The position numbers were made by a program, and so were the translations under genes. From assembly GCF_018343545.2 (NCBI RefSeq), contig NZ_JAGYPE020000020.1:16627-80626 (forward strand): DNA of 64,000 nucleotides, in the 5' to 3' direction. Origin of the DNA: Neobacillus citreus (GTDB taxonomy: Bacteria > Bacillota > Bacilli > Bacillales > Cytobacillaceae). Each line of letters begins with the position of its first letter. Within the stretch, counting starts at the first letter, position 1. This document shows positions 1 to 8,214 of this stretch, piece after piece. The notes beneath the pieces are model-generated. The model had not been told where the DNA came from and did not search any database. It worked only from the letters and a program-made list of their open reading frames with translations.

Positions 1-1
1 T

Positions 2-751
2 CAAGCTGCTTTGAAAAAAGAAACCTCCGAAACGGGGAAAGACATTTTAGAGCAATTGCTGCTGAATGCTGATATCGCTAGGTCCGAGCGTGTGCCAATG
101 TGTCAGGATACAGGCGTTTCCGTTTTTATCGTCGAAGTCGGCCAGGATTGTCACATTAGCGGCGGCAGTCTTTACGATGCAATTAATGAAGGGGTTAAGA
201 AAGGCTATGAAGAGGGTTATTTAAGACACTCAATTGTTGACCATCCGATCACTAGGGAGAAGAGTAAGGGCTATAATACCCCATCGATTATTCATATTGA
301 ATTGGTACCGGGTGAGGATCTGGTCATACATATGTCGGCAAAAGGCGGAGGCAGTGAAAATATGAGTGCCTTAAAAATGTTGAAGCCTGCAGACGGCTTA
401 GACGGGATTAAGGACTATATTTTAAGCATCGTTGCCCAAGCAGGGCCGAATGCCTGTCCGCCGTTGGTGGTTGGAGTGGGAATCGGCGGGAATTTCGAGC
501 GCTGTGCTTATTTAGCGAAGAAGTCGTTATTTAGGCCAATTGGTCATCGCAGTGAACGGCCGGAAATCGCGGAGCTGGAAAAGGAATTGATGGGAAGAAT
601 CAATGAGCTCGGTATTGGGCCGCAAGGAATGGGCGGGAATACAACGGCCCTTGATGTGAAAATTGAAATTGAACCTTGTCATATTGCCGCGCTGCCCGTC
701 GCTGTGAATTTGAACTGCCATGCCAGCAGGCATAAAGAGGTCAGAATTTAG
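2..751 (+). CDS. Class I fumarate hydratase / tartrate dehydratase-type alpha subunit, 5'-truncated by window edge
   Basis: This is the alpha subunit of a two-subunit, iron-sulfur, class I hydro-lyase that interconverts fumarate and malate or a close analogue such as tartrate or mesaconate. The reading frame is open to the left edge, so the start codon lies outside the window and the first internal TTG at 11 is not a credible start. Family features seen are the MCQDTG segment, the GGGSEN motif, GIGG and a conserved GPQGMGG stretch near the C-terminus; cysteines in these regions fit cluster ligands. The beta subunit follows after 12 bases. Substrate cannot be fixed from sequence: fumarate is the default, and mesaconate would fit the branched-acid genes downstream. 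Confidence 0.88.
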   Translation, partial: QAALKKETSETGKDILEQLLLNADIARSERVPMCQDTGVSVFIVEVGQDCHISGGSLYDAINEGVKKGYEEGYLRHSIVDHPITREKSKGYNTPSIIHIELVPGEDLVIHMSAKGGGSENMSALKMLKPADGLDGIKDYILSIVAQAGPNACPPLVVGVGIGGNFERCAYLAKKSLFRPIGHRSERPEIAELEKELMGRINELGIGPQGMGGNTTALDVKIEIEPCHIAALPVAVNLNCHASRHKEVRI

Positions 752-763
752 GGGGGAGCATCA

Positions 764-1342
764 GTGTCAGCTATTCACATCACCAATCCAATATCCGAAC
801 AAGAATTGCTGAAATTAAAAGCGGGCGATCGAGTATTCTTAAGCGGCACCATTTATACAGCCAGGGATGCTGCTCATAAAAGAATGTTTGAAACGCTGCA
901 AAGAGGGGAAGAATTGCCCTTCGATGTTGCCGGACAAACGATTTATTATGTCGGTCCGACTCCTGCCAAGCCAGGAGCTGTGATTGGTTCAGCCGGTCCG
1001 ACCACTAGTGGGCGGATGGACAAATATACTCCCGTCTTATTGGATCTCGGTTTAAAAGGAATGATTGGAAAAGGCTACCGCAGTGAAGAAGTCATTGAAT
1101 CGATGAAGAAAAATAAAGCCGTTTATTTTGCTGCCATCGGCGGTTCGGGAGCACTGATTGCCAAAACCATTCAATCTGTTGAAGTGGTCGCTTACGAAGA
1201 CCTGGGCCCAGAAGCGATTTATAAATTAACCATCAAAAACTTTCCTGCTGTGGTCATCATTGATCATGAGGGAAATGACTGGTACAAAATAGGGAAACAG
1301 CAATTTTTTGAGCAAAATCATGTACAAGGTGCTGACAGTTAA
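764..1342 (+). CDS. Class I fumarate hydratase / tartrate dehydratase-type beta subunit
   Basis: The beta (C-terminal domain) subunit of the class I hydro-lyase whose alpha subunit ends 12 bases upstream. At 192 residues it has the normal length for a separate beta subunit. Recognisable segments are the SGTIYTARDAAHKR region, YYVGPTPAKPG, GPTTSGRMD and an AAIGGSGAL loop typical of TtdB/FumB-type domains. It starts at GTG, placed by a GGGGGGAGC ribosome site 5-10 bases ahead. The two genes form an operon that ends in a hairpin overlapping the stop codon. It is cytoplasmic and should assemble with the alpha subunit into a heterotetramer. Confidence 0.88.
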   Translation: MSAIHITNPISEQELLKLKAGDRVFLSGTIYTARDAAHKRMFETLQRGEELPFDVAGQTIYYVGPTPAKPGAVIGSAGPTTSGRMDKYTPVLLDLGLKGMIGKGYRSEEVIESMKKNKAVYFAAIGGSGALIAKTIQSVEVVAYEDLGPEAIYKLTIKNFPAVVIIDHEGNDWYKIGKQQFFEQNHVQGADS

Positions 1343-1363
1343 GGTCGGCAGCCTTGTTTTTTT
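1324..1363 (+). terminator. Rho-independent terminator after fumarase subunits
   Basis: The arms CAAGGTGCTGAC and GTCGGCAGCCTTG pair around a short loop and are followed by eight T. The stem starts inside the last codons of the beta subunit. Confidence 0.85.
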
Positions 1364-1402
1364 GAGAAGAGAGAAATAAATTTATGAATATTCGAAAAAC
1401 TA

Positions 1403-1431
1403 TTGAAATTGTATTTTGGATACAGTATCCT
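1403..1431 (+). promoter_or_regulatory. Putative sigma-A promoter with GGATACAGTATCC palindrome
   Basis: TTGAAA at 1403-1408 and TATCCT at 1426-1431 are 17 bases apart. The perfect palindrome GGATAC-A-GTATCC (1418-1430) overlaps the -10 box, so a dimeric repressor, possibly of GntR type, could control the HMG-CoA lyase operon from here. No cognate regulator gene is next to it. Confidence 0.45.
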
Positions 1432-1475
1432 ATTTATAAAGAAAAACATCATTTTCCTGATGGAGGAATCATACG

Positions 1476-2417
1476 ATGAAATTGCCTGAACAAGTCACGA
1501 TTTACGAAGTAGGCTTACGGGATGGGCTTCAGTTAGAGTCAAAAGTATTAACGGTGGATGAGAAGGTTGAGATTTTCTCTTTATTGCAAAAGGCGAATGT
1601 ATCCCAAATTGAATTTGGATCGTTCGTCCATCCAAAACTCGTCCCGCAAATGGCCAATACGGCTGCATTTCATGAGCATCTAAGGTCCTATCCTGAAATG
1701 AACCTCGTAGCTCTTGTACCTAATTTGAAGGGGCTCGAGTTGGCCAAACAAACGGGCGTAAAGTCCGTCAATTATGTTTTTTCAGCAAGTAATACCCATA
1801 ACGAACAGAATGTTCGGCAGACCACCGAACAGTCATTGGAAAACTTCAAGCATTTATCGCAATTTGCATCAGATAACGAGATCAACCTTAACGTTACAGT
1901 TGCTACCTCATTTGGCTGTCCCTTTGAAGGTCCAGTTCCGCGACAACGCATCATGAATCTGATTGAACAACTTCTCTTACATAACATCAAAAGAATTACA
2001 CTAGCAGATACAACAGGGATGGCCAATCCGAAGCAGGTCTATCAATTGACGAAGGAAGTCGTGAATGAATGGAACAATGTTGAATTTGGCTGCCACTTCC
2101 ATAATACAAGGGGTATGGGTCTTTCCAATATCCTTGCCGGTTTAGAGGCAGGAATCACCGTTTTCGACGCATCCTTAGGCGGGATTGGCGGCTGTCCATT
2201 TGCTCCTGGTGCAACAGGTAATGTTTGCACCGAGGATGTGGTCCATATGTTAGAAGAAATGGGCGTCCGTACTTCCATCAATCTTGATGGTTTAATCGAA
2301 GCTTCCCATCGGCTAGGGGAATTACTGGAACATGACTTGCCAGGACAAGTCGCAAAAGCAGGGAAAAGCTCCCGCTTGTATCCTGTACCAAATAAAACTA
2401 CAAGTTCTTTATGTTAA
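1476..2417 (+). CDS. Hydroxymethylglutaryl-CoA lyase
   Basis: This is a DRE-TIM metallolyase that cleaves HMG-CoA to acetyl-CoA and acetoacetate. Of 313 residues, the N-terminal VTIYEVGLRDGLQ corresponds to the metal-binding (E)xxxRDG signature, and the GCHFHNTRGMG segment holds the paired metal-ligand histidines. The loop GGIGGCPFAPGATGN carries the catalytic cysteine region conserved in HMG-CoA lyases. The start ATG has a GATGGAGG site at the right distance. It is 14 bases ahead of a methylglutaconyl-CoA hydratase-like gene, which matches the order of the last two steps of leucine breakdown. No biotin carboxylase (MccAB) is nearby, so the supply of substrate is probably not through the usual leucine route; related acyl-CoA lyases are a less likely alternative. 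Confidence 0.87.
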   Translation: MKLPEQVTIYEVGLRDGLQLESKVLTVDEKVEIFSLLQKANVSQIEFGSFVHPKLVPQMANTAAFHEHLRSYPEMNLVALVPNLKGLELAKQTGVKSVNYVFSASNTHNEQNVRQTTEQSLENFKHLSQFASDNEINLNVTVATSFGCPFEGPVPRQRIMNLIEQLLLHNIKRITLADTTGMANPKQVYQLTKEVVNEWNNVEFGCHFHNTRGMGLSNILAGLEAGITVFDASLGGIGGCPFAPGATGNVCTEDVVHMLEEMGVRTSINLDGLIEASHRLGELLEHDLPGQVAKAGKSSRLYPVPNKTTSSLC

Positions 2418-2431
2418 GGGGATGAGCAGAT

Positions 2432-3232
2432 ATGCTAGTCAAAACTTATGAAACTATCAAATTAGAACGGGCGGAGAGCCATCAAGGGATCGCCGTGTTA
2501 ACCCTGAACCGTCCGGAATCCATGAACGCGATGAATACAAAAATGGCGTTGGAATTAGTCGAAGCTTTTGAGGAACTTAAATACGATGAATCGGTCCGCG
2601 TTTTGGTGCTTACTGGTTCAGGTACTAAGAGCTTTTGTGTGGGGGCCGACCTAAAAGAGCGGAATGGCATGTCCCAGAAGGACTGGAAGAAACAGCATGA
2701 CTATTTTGAAAAAGTAACCGAGTGTATCCGCGAATTCCCGTATCCGGTGATTGTTGCCATTAATGGTTATGCACTAGGAGGCGGCCTTGAAATGTCTCTA
2801 AGCTGTGACCTTCGAACCGCTGCTGAGGGTGTTGGACTCGGACTGCCGGAGGCGAAATTGGGATTAATTCCTGGCATCGGCGGCTCTCAATTGCTTCCTC
2901 GCATTCTCCCAATTGGGTTAGCGAAGGAAATGTTGTATACCGGAAAACGGATTACAGCAGAAGAAGGTAAGCAGTGGGGACTAATTAATCATGTCTTTGA
3001 GAGTGAATCCCTATTGGCGGAAACTATTAAATTAGCTGAAACCATTGCAATAAACGCACCGCTTTCCCTAAAAGCATTGAAGAAGGCGGTTAATAAAGGG
3101 ACTGAAACAGATTTGGCCACGGGTATTGTCTTAGAATTAGAAGCTTACTATAGATGTGCGAACTCAGAAGACCGGTTGGAAGGCATTTATGCCTTTAATG
3201 AAAAGCGGGCTCCGGAGTGGAAAGGGCGTTAA
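2432..3232 (+). CDS. Enoyl-CoA hydratase, methylglutaconyl-CoA hydratase-like
   Basis: Crotonase-fold protein of 266 residues. The oxyanion-hole segments CVGADLKER and ALGGGLEMSLSCD are present, and both catalytic glutamates of true hydratases can be seen (GGGLE and LPEAKLG). The GADLKER signature and the C-terminal NSEDRLEGIYAFNEKR resemble the AUH/methylglutaconyl-CoA hydratase group, as known from human AUH. The expected reaction is 3-methylglutaconyl-CoA plus water to HMG-CoA, the substrate of the lyase encoded just upstream. This placement makes the assignment stronger than the sequence alone; a general short-chain enoyl-CoA hydratase remains possible. Confidence 0.82.
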   Translation: MLVKTYETIKLERAESHQGIAVLTLNRPESMNAMNTKMALELVEAFEELKYDESVRVLVLTGSGTKSFCVGADLKERNGMSQKDWKKQHDYFEKVTECIREFPYPVIVAINGYALGGGLEMSLSCDLRTAAEGVGLGLPEAKLGLIPGIGGSQLLPRILPIGLAKEMLYTGKRITAEEGKQWGLINHVFESESLLAETIKLAETIAINAPLSLKALKKAVNKGTETDLATGIVLELEAYYRCANSEDRLEGIYAFNEKRAPEWKGR

Positions 3233-3254
3233 CGGGTGGATTGATAAGGGTTAT

Positions 3255-3426
3255 TTGCGGATAAGTGGGTGAAACTTGCGGAAAACCGAGTTTAATTTGC
3301 GGATAAGAGGCCCTTACTTGCGGATAATCGAGTCCAACTTGCGGATAAGGTTTTTACTTGCGGAAAACCGAGTCTAACTTGCGGGTAACAGGTCTTTACT
3401 TGCGGATAACCCAGTCCAACTTGCGG
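3255..3426. repeat. Tandem array of nine TTGCGG units with 21-bp period
   Basis: TTGCGG cores start at 3255, 3276, 3297, 3318, 3339, 3358, 3379, 3400 and 3421: all steps are 21 bases except one of 19. Units alternate between two types, one ending in CTTTAC or similar and one with a GAGTCCAAC or GAGTCTAAC end, so the true unit is a 42-bp dimer. The array fills the gap between the hydratase and acyl-CoA dehydrogenase genes and reads through in no frame. 21 bp is two helical turns, so all cores lie on one face of the helix. Function unknown; similar intergenic arrays occur in Bacillaceae as far as I recall, which I could not verify. Confidence 0.9.
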
Positions 3427-3482
3427 GTATACAAAACAGTACTATGCAAACCATTAAAAAATGATCGCGGAGGTATATAAAA

Positions 3483-4652
3483 ATGTCAAATACAAAAATA
3501 GTAGAAAATACAGAACATGAAATGATTCGGAAAAGCGTTCGAGCTTTATGTGAGCGCTTTCCAGAAGATTACTGGCGGGAAACTGATGAAAAAGATGCCT
3601 ATCCTACCGCCTTTGTCCAAGCGCTAACTGAAGAGGGATGGTTATCTGTATTAATTCCTGAAGAATACGGCGGTGCTGGACTAGGAATGACGGAAGCTTG
3701 CATCATTTTAGAAGAGATCAATCGCTCAGGAGGCAACTCCGGTGCCTGCCACGCCCAAATGTATACCATGGGCGCTCTTCTTCGCCATGGGAATGAGGAC
3801 CAGAAACGAAGATATCTTCCTAAAATCGCAAGCGGCGAACTTCGACTGCAAGCATTCGGCATCACCGAACCTACCGCTGGAAGCGATACAACCAGCATCC
3901 AAACCTTTGCTGAAAGAGTCGGAGACAAATACGTGGTTCATGGTCAAAAAATCTGGACATCAAGAGCGGCACATTCCGACTTAATGTTGTTATTGGCTAG
4001 AACGACACCAAAAGACCAAGTAGCGAAAAAGACAGACGGGTTGAGCCTGTTTATTTTAGACATGAAGGAACAAGCGGATAAAATCGATATCCGCCCGATT
4101 GATACGATGATCAATCACGCAACGACAGAAGTATTTTTTGAAGGAGCGGAAATCCCGGTTGAGAATCGAATTGGGGAAGAAGGAAAAGGCTTCCGCTATG
4201 TGTTAGGCGGAATGAATGCAGAGAGAATTCTCATTGCATCTGAATCCATTGGTGATGGCATGTACTTTGTTGATAAAGCCGTCCAATATGCCAATGAGCG
4301 CGAAGTATTTGGCCGTCCAATTGGGAAAAACCAAGGGGTTCAATTCCCAATTTCTAAAGGCTATATGGATATCCAAGCTGCTAAATTGATGAGAGATAAG
4401 GCTGCAGAAATGTTTGATGCTGGAATGGATTGCGGGGCTGAGGCGAACATGTCAAAATATCTTGCATCCGAAGCTACATGGCGCGCAGCGAATGCCGCAA
4501 TGGACACATTTGGCGGCTATGGTTTTGCAAAAGAATATCATATCGAACGAAAATTTAGGGAAGCCCGTCTGTTTATTGTAGCACCGATAACCAACAACCT
4601 GGTTGTAAGTTATGTTGGACAGCATGTCCTTGGATTACCACGTTCATTTTAA
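3483..4652 (+). CDS. Acyl-CoA dehydrogenase (isovaleryl-type catalytic position)
   Basis: FAD-dependent alpha,beta-dehydrogenation of an acyl-CoA; 389 residues with the usual N-terminal helical, middle beta (GITEPTAGSDTTS) and C-terminal helical domains. The usual catalytic glutamate of medium-chain enzymes (motif YEGT) is replaced here by VAPITNN, while a glutamate is present in GGMNAERILIA, the place used by isovaleryl-CoA and long-chain enzymes. The C-terminal VLGLPRSF tail marks a common bacterial subfamily of unsettled substrate. An AGGTATATAA-spaced start follows GCGGAGG. It lies between the hydratase and a CoA-transferase, so a branched dicarboxylyl-CoA such as 3-methylglutaryl-CoA is a reasonable guess. 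Confidence 0.85.
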   Translation: MSNTKIVENTEHEMIRKSVRALCERFPEDYWRETDEKDAYPTAFVQALTEEGWLSVLIPEEYGGAGLGMTEACIILEEINRSGGNSGACHAQMYTMGALLRHGNEDQKRRYLPKIASGELRLQAFGITEPTAGSDTTSIQTFAERVGDKYVVHGQKIWTSRAAHSDLMLLLARTTPKDQVAKKTDGLSLFILDMKEQADKIDIRPIDTMINHATTEVFFEGAEIPVENRIGEEGKGFRYVLGGMNAERILIASESIGDGMYFVDKAVQYANEREVFGRPIGKNQGVQFPISKGYMDIQAAKLMRDKAAEMFDAGMDCGAEANMSKYLASEATWRAANAAMDTFGGYGFAKEYHIERKFREARLFIVAPITNNLVVSYVGQHVLGLPRSF

Positions 4653-4663
4653 GACAACATCAG

Positions 4664-4697
4664 GAGGACCTTTTTTAAAAAAAGGGTCCTCTCTTTG
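4664..4697 (+). terminator. Hairpin between acyl-CoA dehydrogenase and CoA-transferase genes
   Basis: GAGGACC (4664-4670) pairs with GGTCCTC (4685-4691) and the intervening T6 pairs with A6, giving a long AT-rich stem. The following T-run is short, so it may act as a weak terminator or mRNA end stabiliser rather than a full stop. Confidence 0.6.
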
Positions 4698-4713
4698 AAA
4701 AGGGGGAGCCAAG

Positions 4714-5931
4714 ATGCCAGGACCATTAAGCGGCATTCGAGTAGTGGATGTAACAACAAATGTTTCAGGGCCAAGTTTAACGATGATTCTTGCGGATTTA
4801 GGGGCAGAAATTATTAAAATTGAACGGCCTGATATTGGTGACGATTCGAGAGGAATGGGACCATTTTGGGAAGGAGAAGGCGTTTATTTCCTTCACATCA
4901 ACCGTAATAAACAATCGGTCGTCATTGATTTAAAAAAGGAAAGCGGCCGAGAAATCGTCTATGACCTTGTCAAGACGGCAGACGTTTTTGTTGAAAACTT
5001 CCGCTTTCAAAAAGCGGAAAAAATGGGCCTTGGTTATGAGAGACTAAAAGAATTGAATCCTTCGTTGGTATATTGTTCTTTATCAGCCTACGGTCAAGAT
5101 GGTCCACTTTGTGACCGGCCGGGTTATGATGCGATTGCCCAAGCAGATTCCGGGATTATTGGGATTAACGGTGCAGAAGGAGCGGAAATTGCCCGTGTTC
5201 CAGTTTCGGTCCTCGATCAAGGGAGTGCGATGTGGGGAGCCATCGGGGTCATTTCGGCACTTTTTCATAAACAAAAGACGGGAGAAGGACAGTTAGTCAC
5301 TACATCCCTTTATGAAACGGGAGTATTCTGGGTCGGCTATCACATGCTGTCATGGCTTGCGACGGGAAATGAGCCAAAGAAAAACGGTGCCGGACACACA
5401 GCCTTTGCACCGTATGGAGCCTTCCACGCAAGTGATGCTCCTGTGATGATCGGAATCTCCAATAATTCCTTATTCAAACGTTTATGCAAGGTGCTTGGGA
5501 AGGAAGAATGGGTCGAGGATCCACGCTACAAAAATAACCCTGAGCGAGTGGAGCATCGTGAAAATTTAAGAGTGGCGATTGAAAACATTCTCCAAGCTAA
5601 AACGGCGGATGAGTGGGTACAGCTATTAGTAGATGCAGGAGTACCAAGCTCAAAGGTGAAGAAAATATCAGAAGTAGTCCAGGATCAGCAGACAGAAGCA
5701 ATCCAGATGTGGACTGATGTTAAACACTCAACTATTAAAGACTTCAAACTGCCAAGACTTCCTTTTGAGCTTAGCAGTTCACCTGTGTCCATTCAAAAGG
5801 CTCCACCTAAACTGGGCGGGAATACAGAGGAGATATTAAACAAGCTTGGTTACAACAAAGAACAAATAGAACAGCTTTTAAATGACGGGACCATCCAAAT
5901 AGAGGCTAAAAAGCTAGAATCGCATAAATAG
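4714..5931 (+). CDS. Family III (CaiB/Frc-type) acyl-CoA transferase
   Basis: Transfers CoA from one acyl-CoA to a free acid. The 405-residue length and the N-terminal PLSGIRVVDVTTNVSGPSLTM, GAEIIKIERP, the VENFR segment and YDAIAQADSGI region are all typical of the CaiB/Frc/BaiF family. RBS AAAAGGGGGAGCC precedes the ATG. With the dehydrogenase, hydratase and HMG-CoA lyase upstream, it could activate a free C6 branched dicarboxylic acid and start the pathway. Family III enzymes vary in substrate (oxalate, carnitine, itaconate, mesaconate and others), so the specific acid is inference. Confidence 0.85.
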   Translation: MPGPLSGIRVVDVTTNVSGPSLTMILADLGAEIIKIERPDIGDDSRGMGPFWEGEGVYFLHINRNKQSVVIDLKKESGREIVYDLVKTADVFVENFRFQKAEKMGLGYERLKELNPSLVYCSLSAYGQDGPLCDRPGYDAIAQADSGIIGINGAEGAEIARVPVSVLDQGSAMWGAIGVISALFHKQKTGEGQLVTTSLYETGVFWVGYHMLSWLATGNEPKKNGAGHTAFAPYGAFHASDAPVMIGISNNSLFKRLCKVLGKEEWVEDPRYKNNPERVEHRENLRVAIENILQAKTADEWVQLLVDAGVPSSKVKKISEVVQDQQTEAIQMWTDVKHSTIKDFKLPRLPFELSSSPVSIQKAPPKLGGNTEEILNKLGYNKEQIEQLLNDGTIQIEAKKLESHK

Positions 5932-5942
5932 TTTACAAGGAA

Positions 5943-5980
5943 CCCACTGCCAAATTGTAGGCAGTGGGCGTTCGTTTTCC
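5943..5980 (+). terminator. Terminator after CoA-transferase
   Basis: A perfect nine-base stem CCCACTGCC / GGCAGTGGG (5943-5951, 5960-5968) is followed by CGTTCGTTTTCC. It closes the 1.5-5.9 kb transcription unit. Confidence 0.8.
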
Positions 5981-6045
5981 TGTTGACAACATTAACTGGC
6001 AGGAAATACAGTAAATGTAAAATGGAACAGAGAGGGGAAACCGTA

Positions 6046-7029
6046 ATGAAAGCAATTGTCGTCACCGGCTTTGGCGGTACAGAAAACCTAAAATACAAAG
6101 ATGTTGAAATGCCAGTTATAGCTGAAAACGAAGTACTAATTAGGGTCGTGAAAACTAGTGTAAACTTCGCTGATATTAAATCAAGATACGGCCAAAAGGG
6201 AGCAACACTACCGTTTATCCCAGGTTTAGATGCGGCAGGATTTATTGAAAAAATAGGCAGCAAGGTATCGGGGCTCGTAGAAGGACAAAGAGTCATCGTC
6301 TTCCCGAAAAATGGTTCGTATGCGGAATATGTGGTGGCATCGGATCAATTAGTCTTTCCCATTCCCGATGAATTGGATTTCAAGACAGCAGCCGCTTGTC
6401 CGATTGTGTCTTTTTTGTCGTACCGTTTATTGAAAAATATTGCCGCCATGGAAAAGGGAGAAACAGTATTAGTTCATTCTGCGGCTGGCGGGGTAGGGAC
6501 CACCGCCATTCAAGTTGCCAAGATTTTGGGAGCAAAGACGGTCATCGGGACGGTTGGCAGCAGGGATAAAATGAAGGTGGCTGAAGAAAGTGGAGCCGAC
6601 TTCGTTATTTGCTATGAGGAGGAGGATTTCGCCCCAATTGTAAATGAGATTACCAATGGGCAGGGTGTGGACATTGTCCTCGACTCCCTTTCCGGCGCCG
6701 TCACGGAAAATAGCTTCAATTGTTTAGCACCATATGGCAGGCTGGTCCACTTCGGTAATTCCAGCGGACATGTAGGAACCATCAAAACGGTTGATTTACA
6801 TGCTAGCTGCAGAAATGTATTAGGGTTTAGTCTAGGGACCACAAGAAAGTTAAGGCCGCATTTATTAAAAGAAACGGCTGAAGAAGTTTTTCCACTTTTA
6901 GTGAATAATCAGCTAAAAATTAAAGTTGGACATGAATACATGTTGGAAGAGGCGGCAGCGGCCCATACCTTAATGGAAAATAGGCTGAATAAAGGGAAGA
7001 TATTATTGAATGTGGACCCTAATTTTTAA
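6046..7029 (+). CDS. NADPH:quinone oxidoreductase-type alcohol dehydrogenase superfamily protein
   Basis: Medium-chain dehydrogenase/reductase of 327 residues without zinc ligands, as in quinone oxidoreductase and enoyl reductase groups. The N-terminal GroES-like domain (MKAIVVTGFGG...) is followed by a Rossmann domain whose VLVHSAAGGVGTTAIQ loop binds NADP(H). The start is set at the ATG at 6046 because AGAGAGGGGAAACC sits just ahead and the homologous MKAI start falls there; an upstream in-frame TTG would add 21 residues lying over the preceding intergenic region. The substrate may be a quinone or an alpha,beta-unsaturated carbonyl. It stands alone behind a terminator. Confidence 0.82.
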   Translation: MKAIVVTGFGGTENLKYKDVEMPVIAENEVLIRVVKTSVNFADIKSRYGQKGATLPFIPGLDAAGFIEKIGSKVSGLVEGQRVIVFPKNGSYAEYVVASDQLVFPIPDELDFKTAAACPIVSFLSYRLLKNIAAMEKGETVLVHSAAGGVGTTAIQVAKILGAKTVIGTVGSRDKMKVAEESGADFVICYEEEDFAPIVNEITNGQGVDIVLDSLSGAVTENSFNCLAPYGRLVHFGNSSGHVGTIKTVDLHASCRNVLGFSLGTTRKLRPHLLKETAEEVFPLLVNNQLKIKVGHEYMLEEAAAAHTLMENRLNKGKILLNVDPNF

Positions 7030-7101
7030 AATAAAATTTTGGTTAAAAAGTGGAATAAATACCCATATTAAATATAAATAAAATATTTAAGGGGAATTCC
7101 C

Positions 7102-7614
7102 ATGATTTATATTTATAATGACTATGGCGGAACACATACTACTTCTTTGGCTGCCGCCTATCATTTAAAACAATTACCTCAATCGGAAAGAAAGCTAACT
7201 ACCGAAGAAATATTAAATGTGAAGTATTTTAACAAACTTACAAAAAAGGATTTTGGAAAGCTCATTTTTCATGGTACGGATGAGGATGGGAACAAAGTTT
7301 ATTCGATTGGCCGGAAAAGAAACAAACTCGTTGTACCAGCGATGAAGGAGATAATTTTACTACTTCAAGAGAAATTTCAGTTTGAAGAAAAAATCGTTTT
7401 TTCCAATACCTCACCTACCGTTCCACTTTCGATGTCATTTGGAGGATTTTTTTCGAGAGGCTTGAAGATAGACTTTATTGGCGTACCGTTACTAGTGAGA
7501 GGTGCCAAGCAATGCTGTGATAATATTTATCGGTTGGTTGAAAACACCAAACAAGTTGGAAAAACCCCATTCAACGAAAATGTGATTATTTTAGACAATG
7601 AAATGTATAAGTAG
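7102..7614 (+). CDS. DUF3189 family protein
   Basis: A 170-residue protein that begins MIYIYNDYGGTHTTSLAAA, a glycine/threonine-rich strand-loop that resembles a small nucleotide- or phosphate-binding loop, and continues with a conserved GAKQCC segment. This matches my memory of the DUF3189 family found in Firmicutes; its function is not known. The start follows AAGGGGAATTCCC. No membrane segment or signal peptide is visible. The gene is flanked by hairpins and seems to be single. Confidence 0.6.
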   Translation: MIYIYNDYGGTHTTSLAAAYHLKQLPQSERKLTTEEILNVKYFNKLTKKDFGKLIFHGTDEDGNKVYSIGRKRNKLVVPAMKEIILLLQEKFQFEEKIVFSNTSPTVPLSMSFGGFFSRGLKIDFIGVPLLVRGAKQCCDNIYRLVENTKQVGKTPFNENVIILDNEMYK

Positions 7615-7775
7615 TTACTTAAGTCAACATGAGAAATCCGGTAGCTTAGATGGGTCGTACGTAACACCGGATCTATCTAATTATGAAGTGAGAATGAATT
7701 TCAAGATTTAGGTAGACTATTTTTGGTAGTGGGCTTCAAGAAATCCCTTAACAATAAACGAAGGATTACTAAACA

Positions 7776-7807
7776 AAACGAAGGCTTGTATTGCAAGCCT
7801 TCGTTTT
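7776..7807. terminator. Bidirectional terminator between DUF3189 and hxlR-type gene
   Basis: The stem AAGGCTTG / CAAGCCTT, extended by AAACG / CGTTT, has A-rich and T-rich flanks and lies between converging genes. Confidence 0.8.
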
Positions 7808-7827
7808 CATTAAAAAATACATAGATA

Positions 7828-8199
7828 TTACTTCAGGTGATCATTAAGTACACTTTCCTCCAAAACAGCGAATTTGTCCCCATAAACCTTTGTAATATGC
7901 TTTTCTCCCCAAGAACATAAAGAATCAAGTATCCCTTTCAAACTCAATCCATATTCACTAAGTTCATATTCTACTTTTGGTGGAATTTGATTATGCACAA
8001 TGCGGTTTATGACACCGTCATCCTCCAGTTCACGTAATTGCTGGGTCAACATTTTTTGTGTAATGTTTGGCATCAGCCGTTTCAATTCGCTTGTGCGTTT
8101 TTTGCCGTGTGTAAGATGGCAAAGGATGACACACTTCCATTTTCCTCCTATAACTTCCAATGTGGCTTCAACGGCAATATTATATTTCTTATTATTCAT
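7828..8199 (-). CDS. HxlR family winged-helix regulator
   Basis: A 123-residue HxlR/YodB-type DNA-binding protein. Seen are the signature VIGGKWKCVILCHL at residues about 16-29 and the HTH segment RTSELKRLMPNITQKMLTQQLRELEDDGVINR. The cysteine in KWKCVIL is close to the redox-sensing Cys6 of YodB-like members only in a loose sense, so thiol sensing is possible but not shown. The gene is divergent from an MFS efflux pump and an aldo-keto reductase. The intergenic region holds clustered GTAC palindromes, so it is likely an autorepressor that also represses the pump operon under electrophile or aldehyde stress. Confidence 0.85.
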   Translation of the reverse strand: MNNKKYNIAVEATLEVIGGKWKCVILCHLTHGKKRTSELKRLMPNITQKMLTQQLRELEDDGVINRIVHNQIPPKVEYELSEYGLSLKGILDSLCSWGEKHITKVYGDKFAVLEESVLNDHLK

Positions 8200-8214
8200 G
8201 ATACCTCCAGATCC

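Noticed and set aside
3255..3426. Regular repeats that could suggest a CRISPR array
   Set aside because: Units are only 21 bp, adjacent without unique spacers, imperfect, and no cas genes are near.
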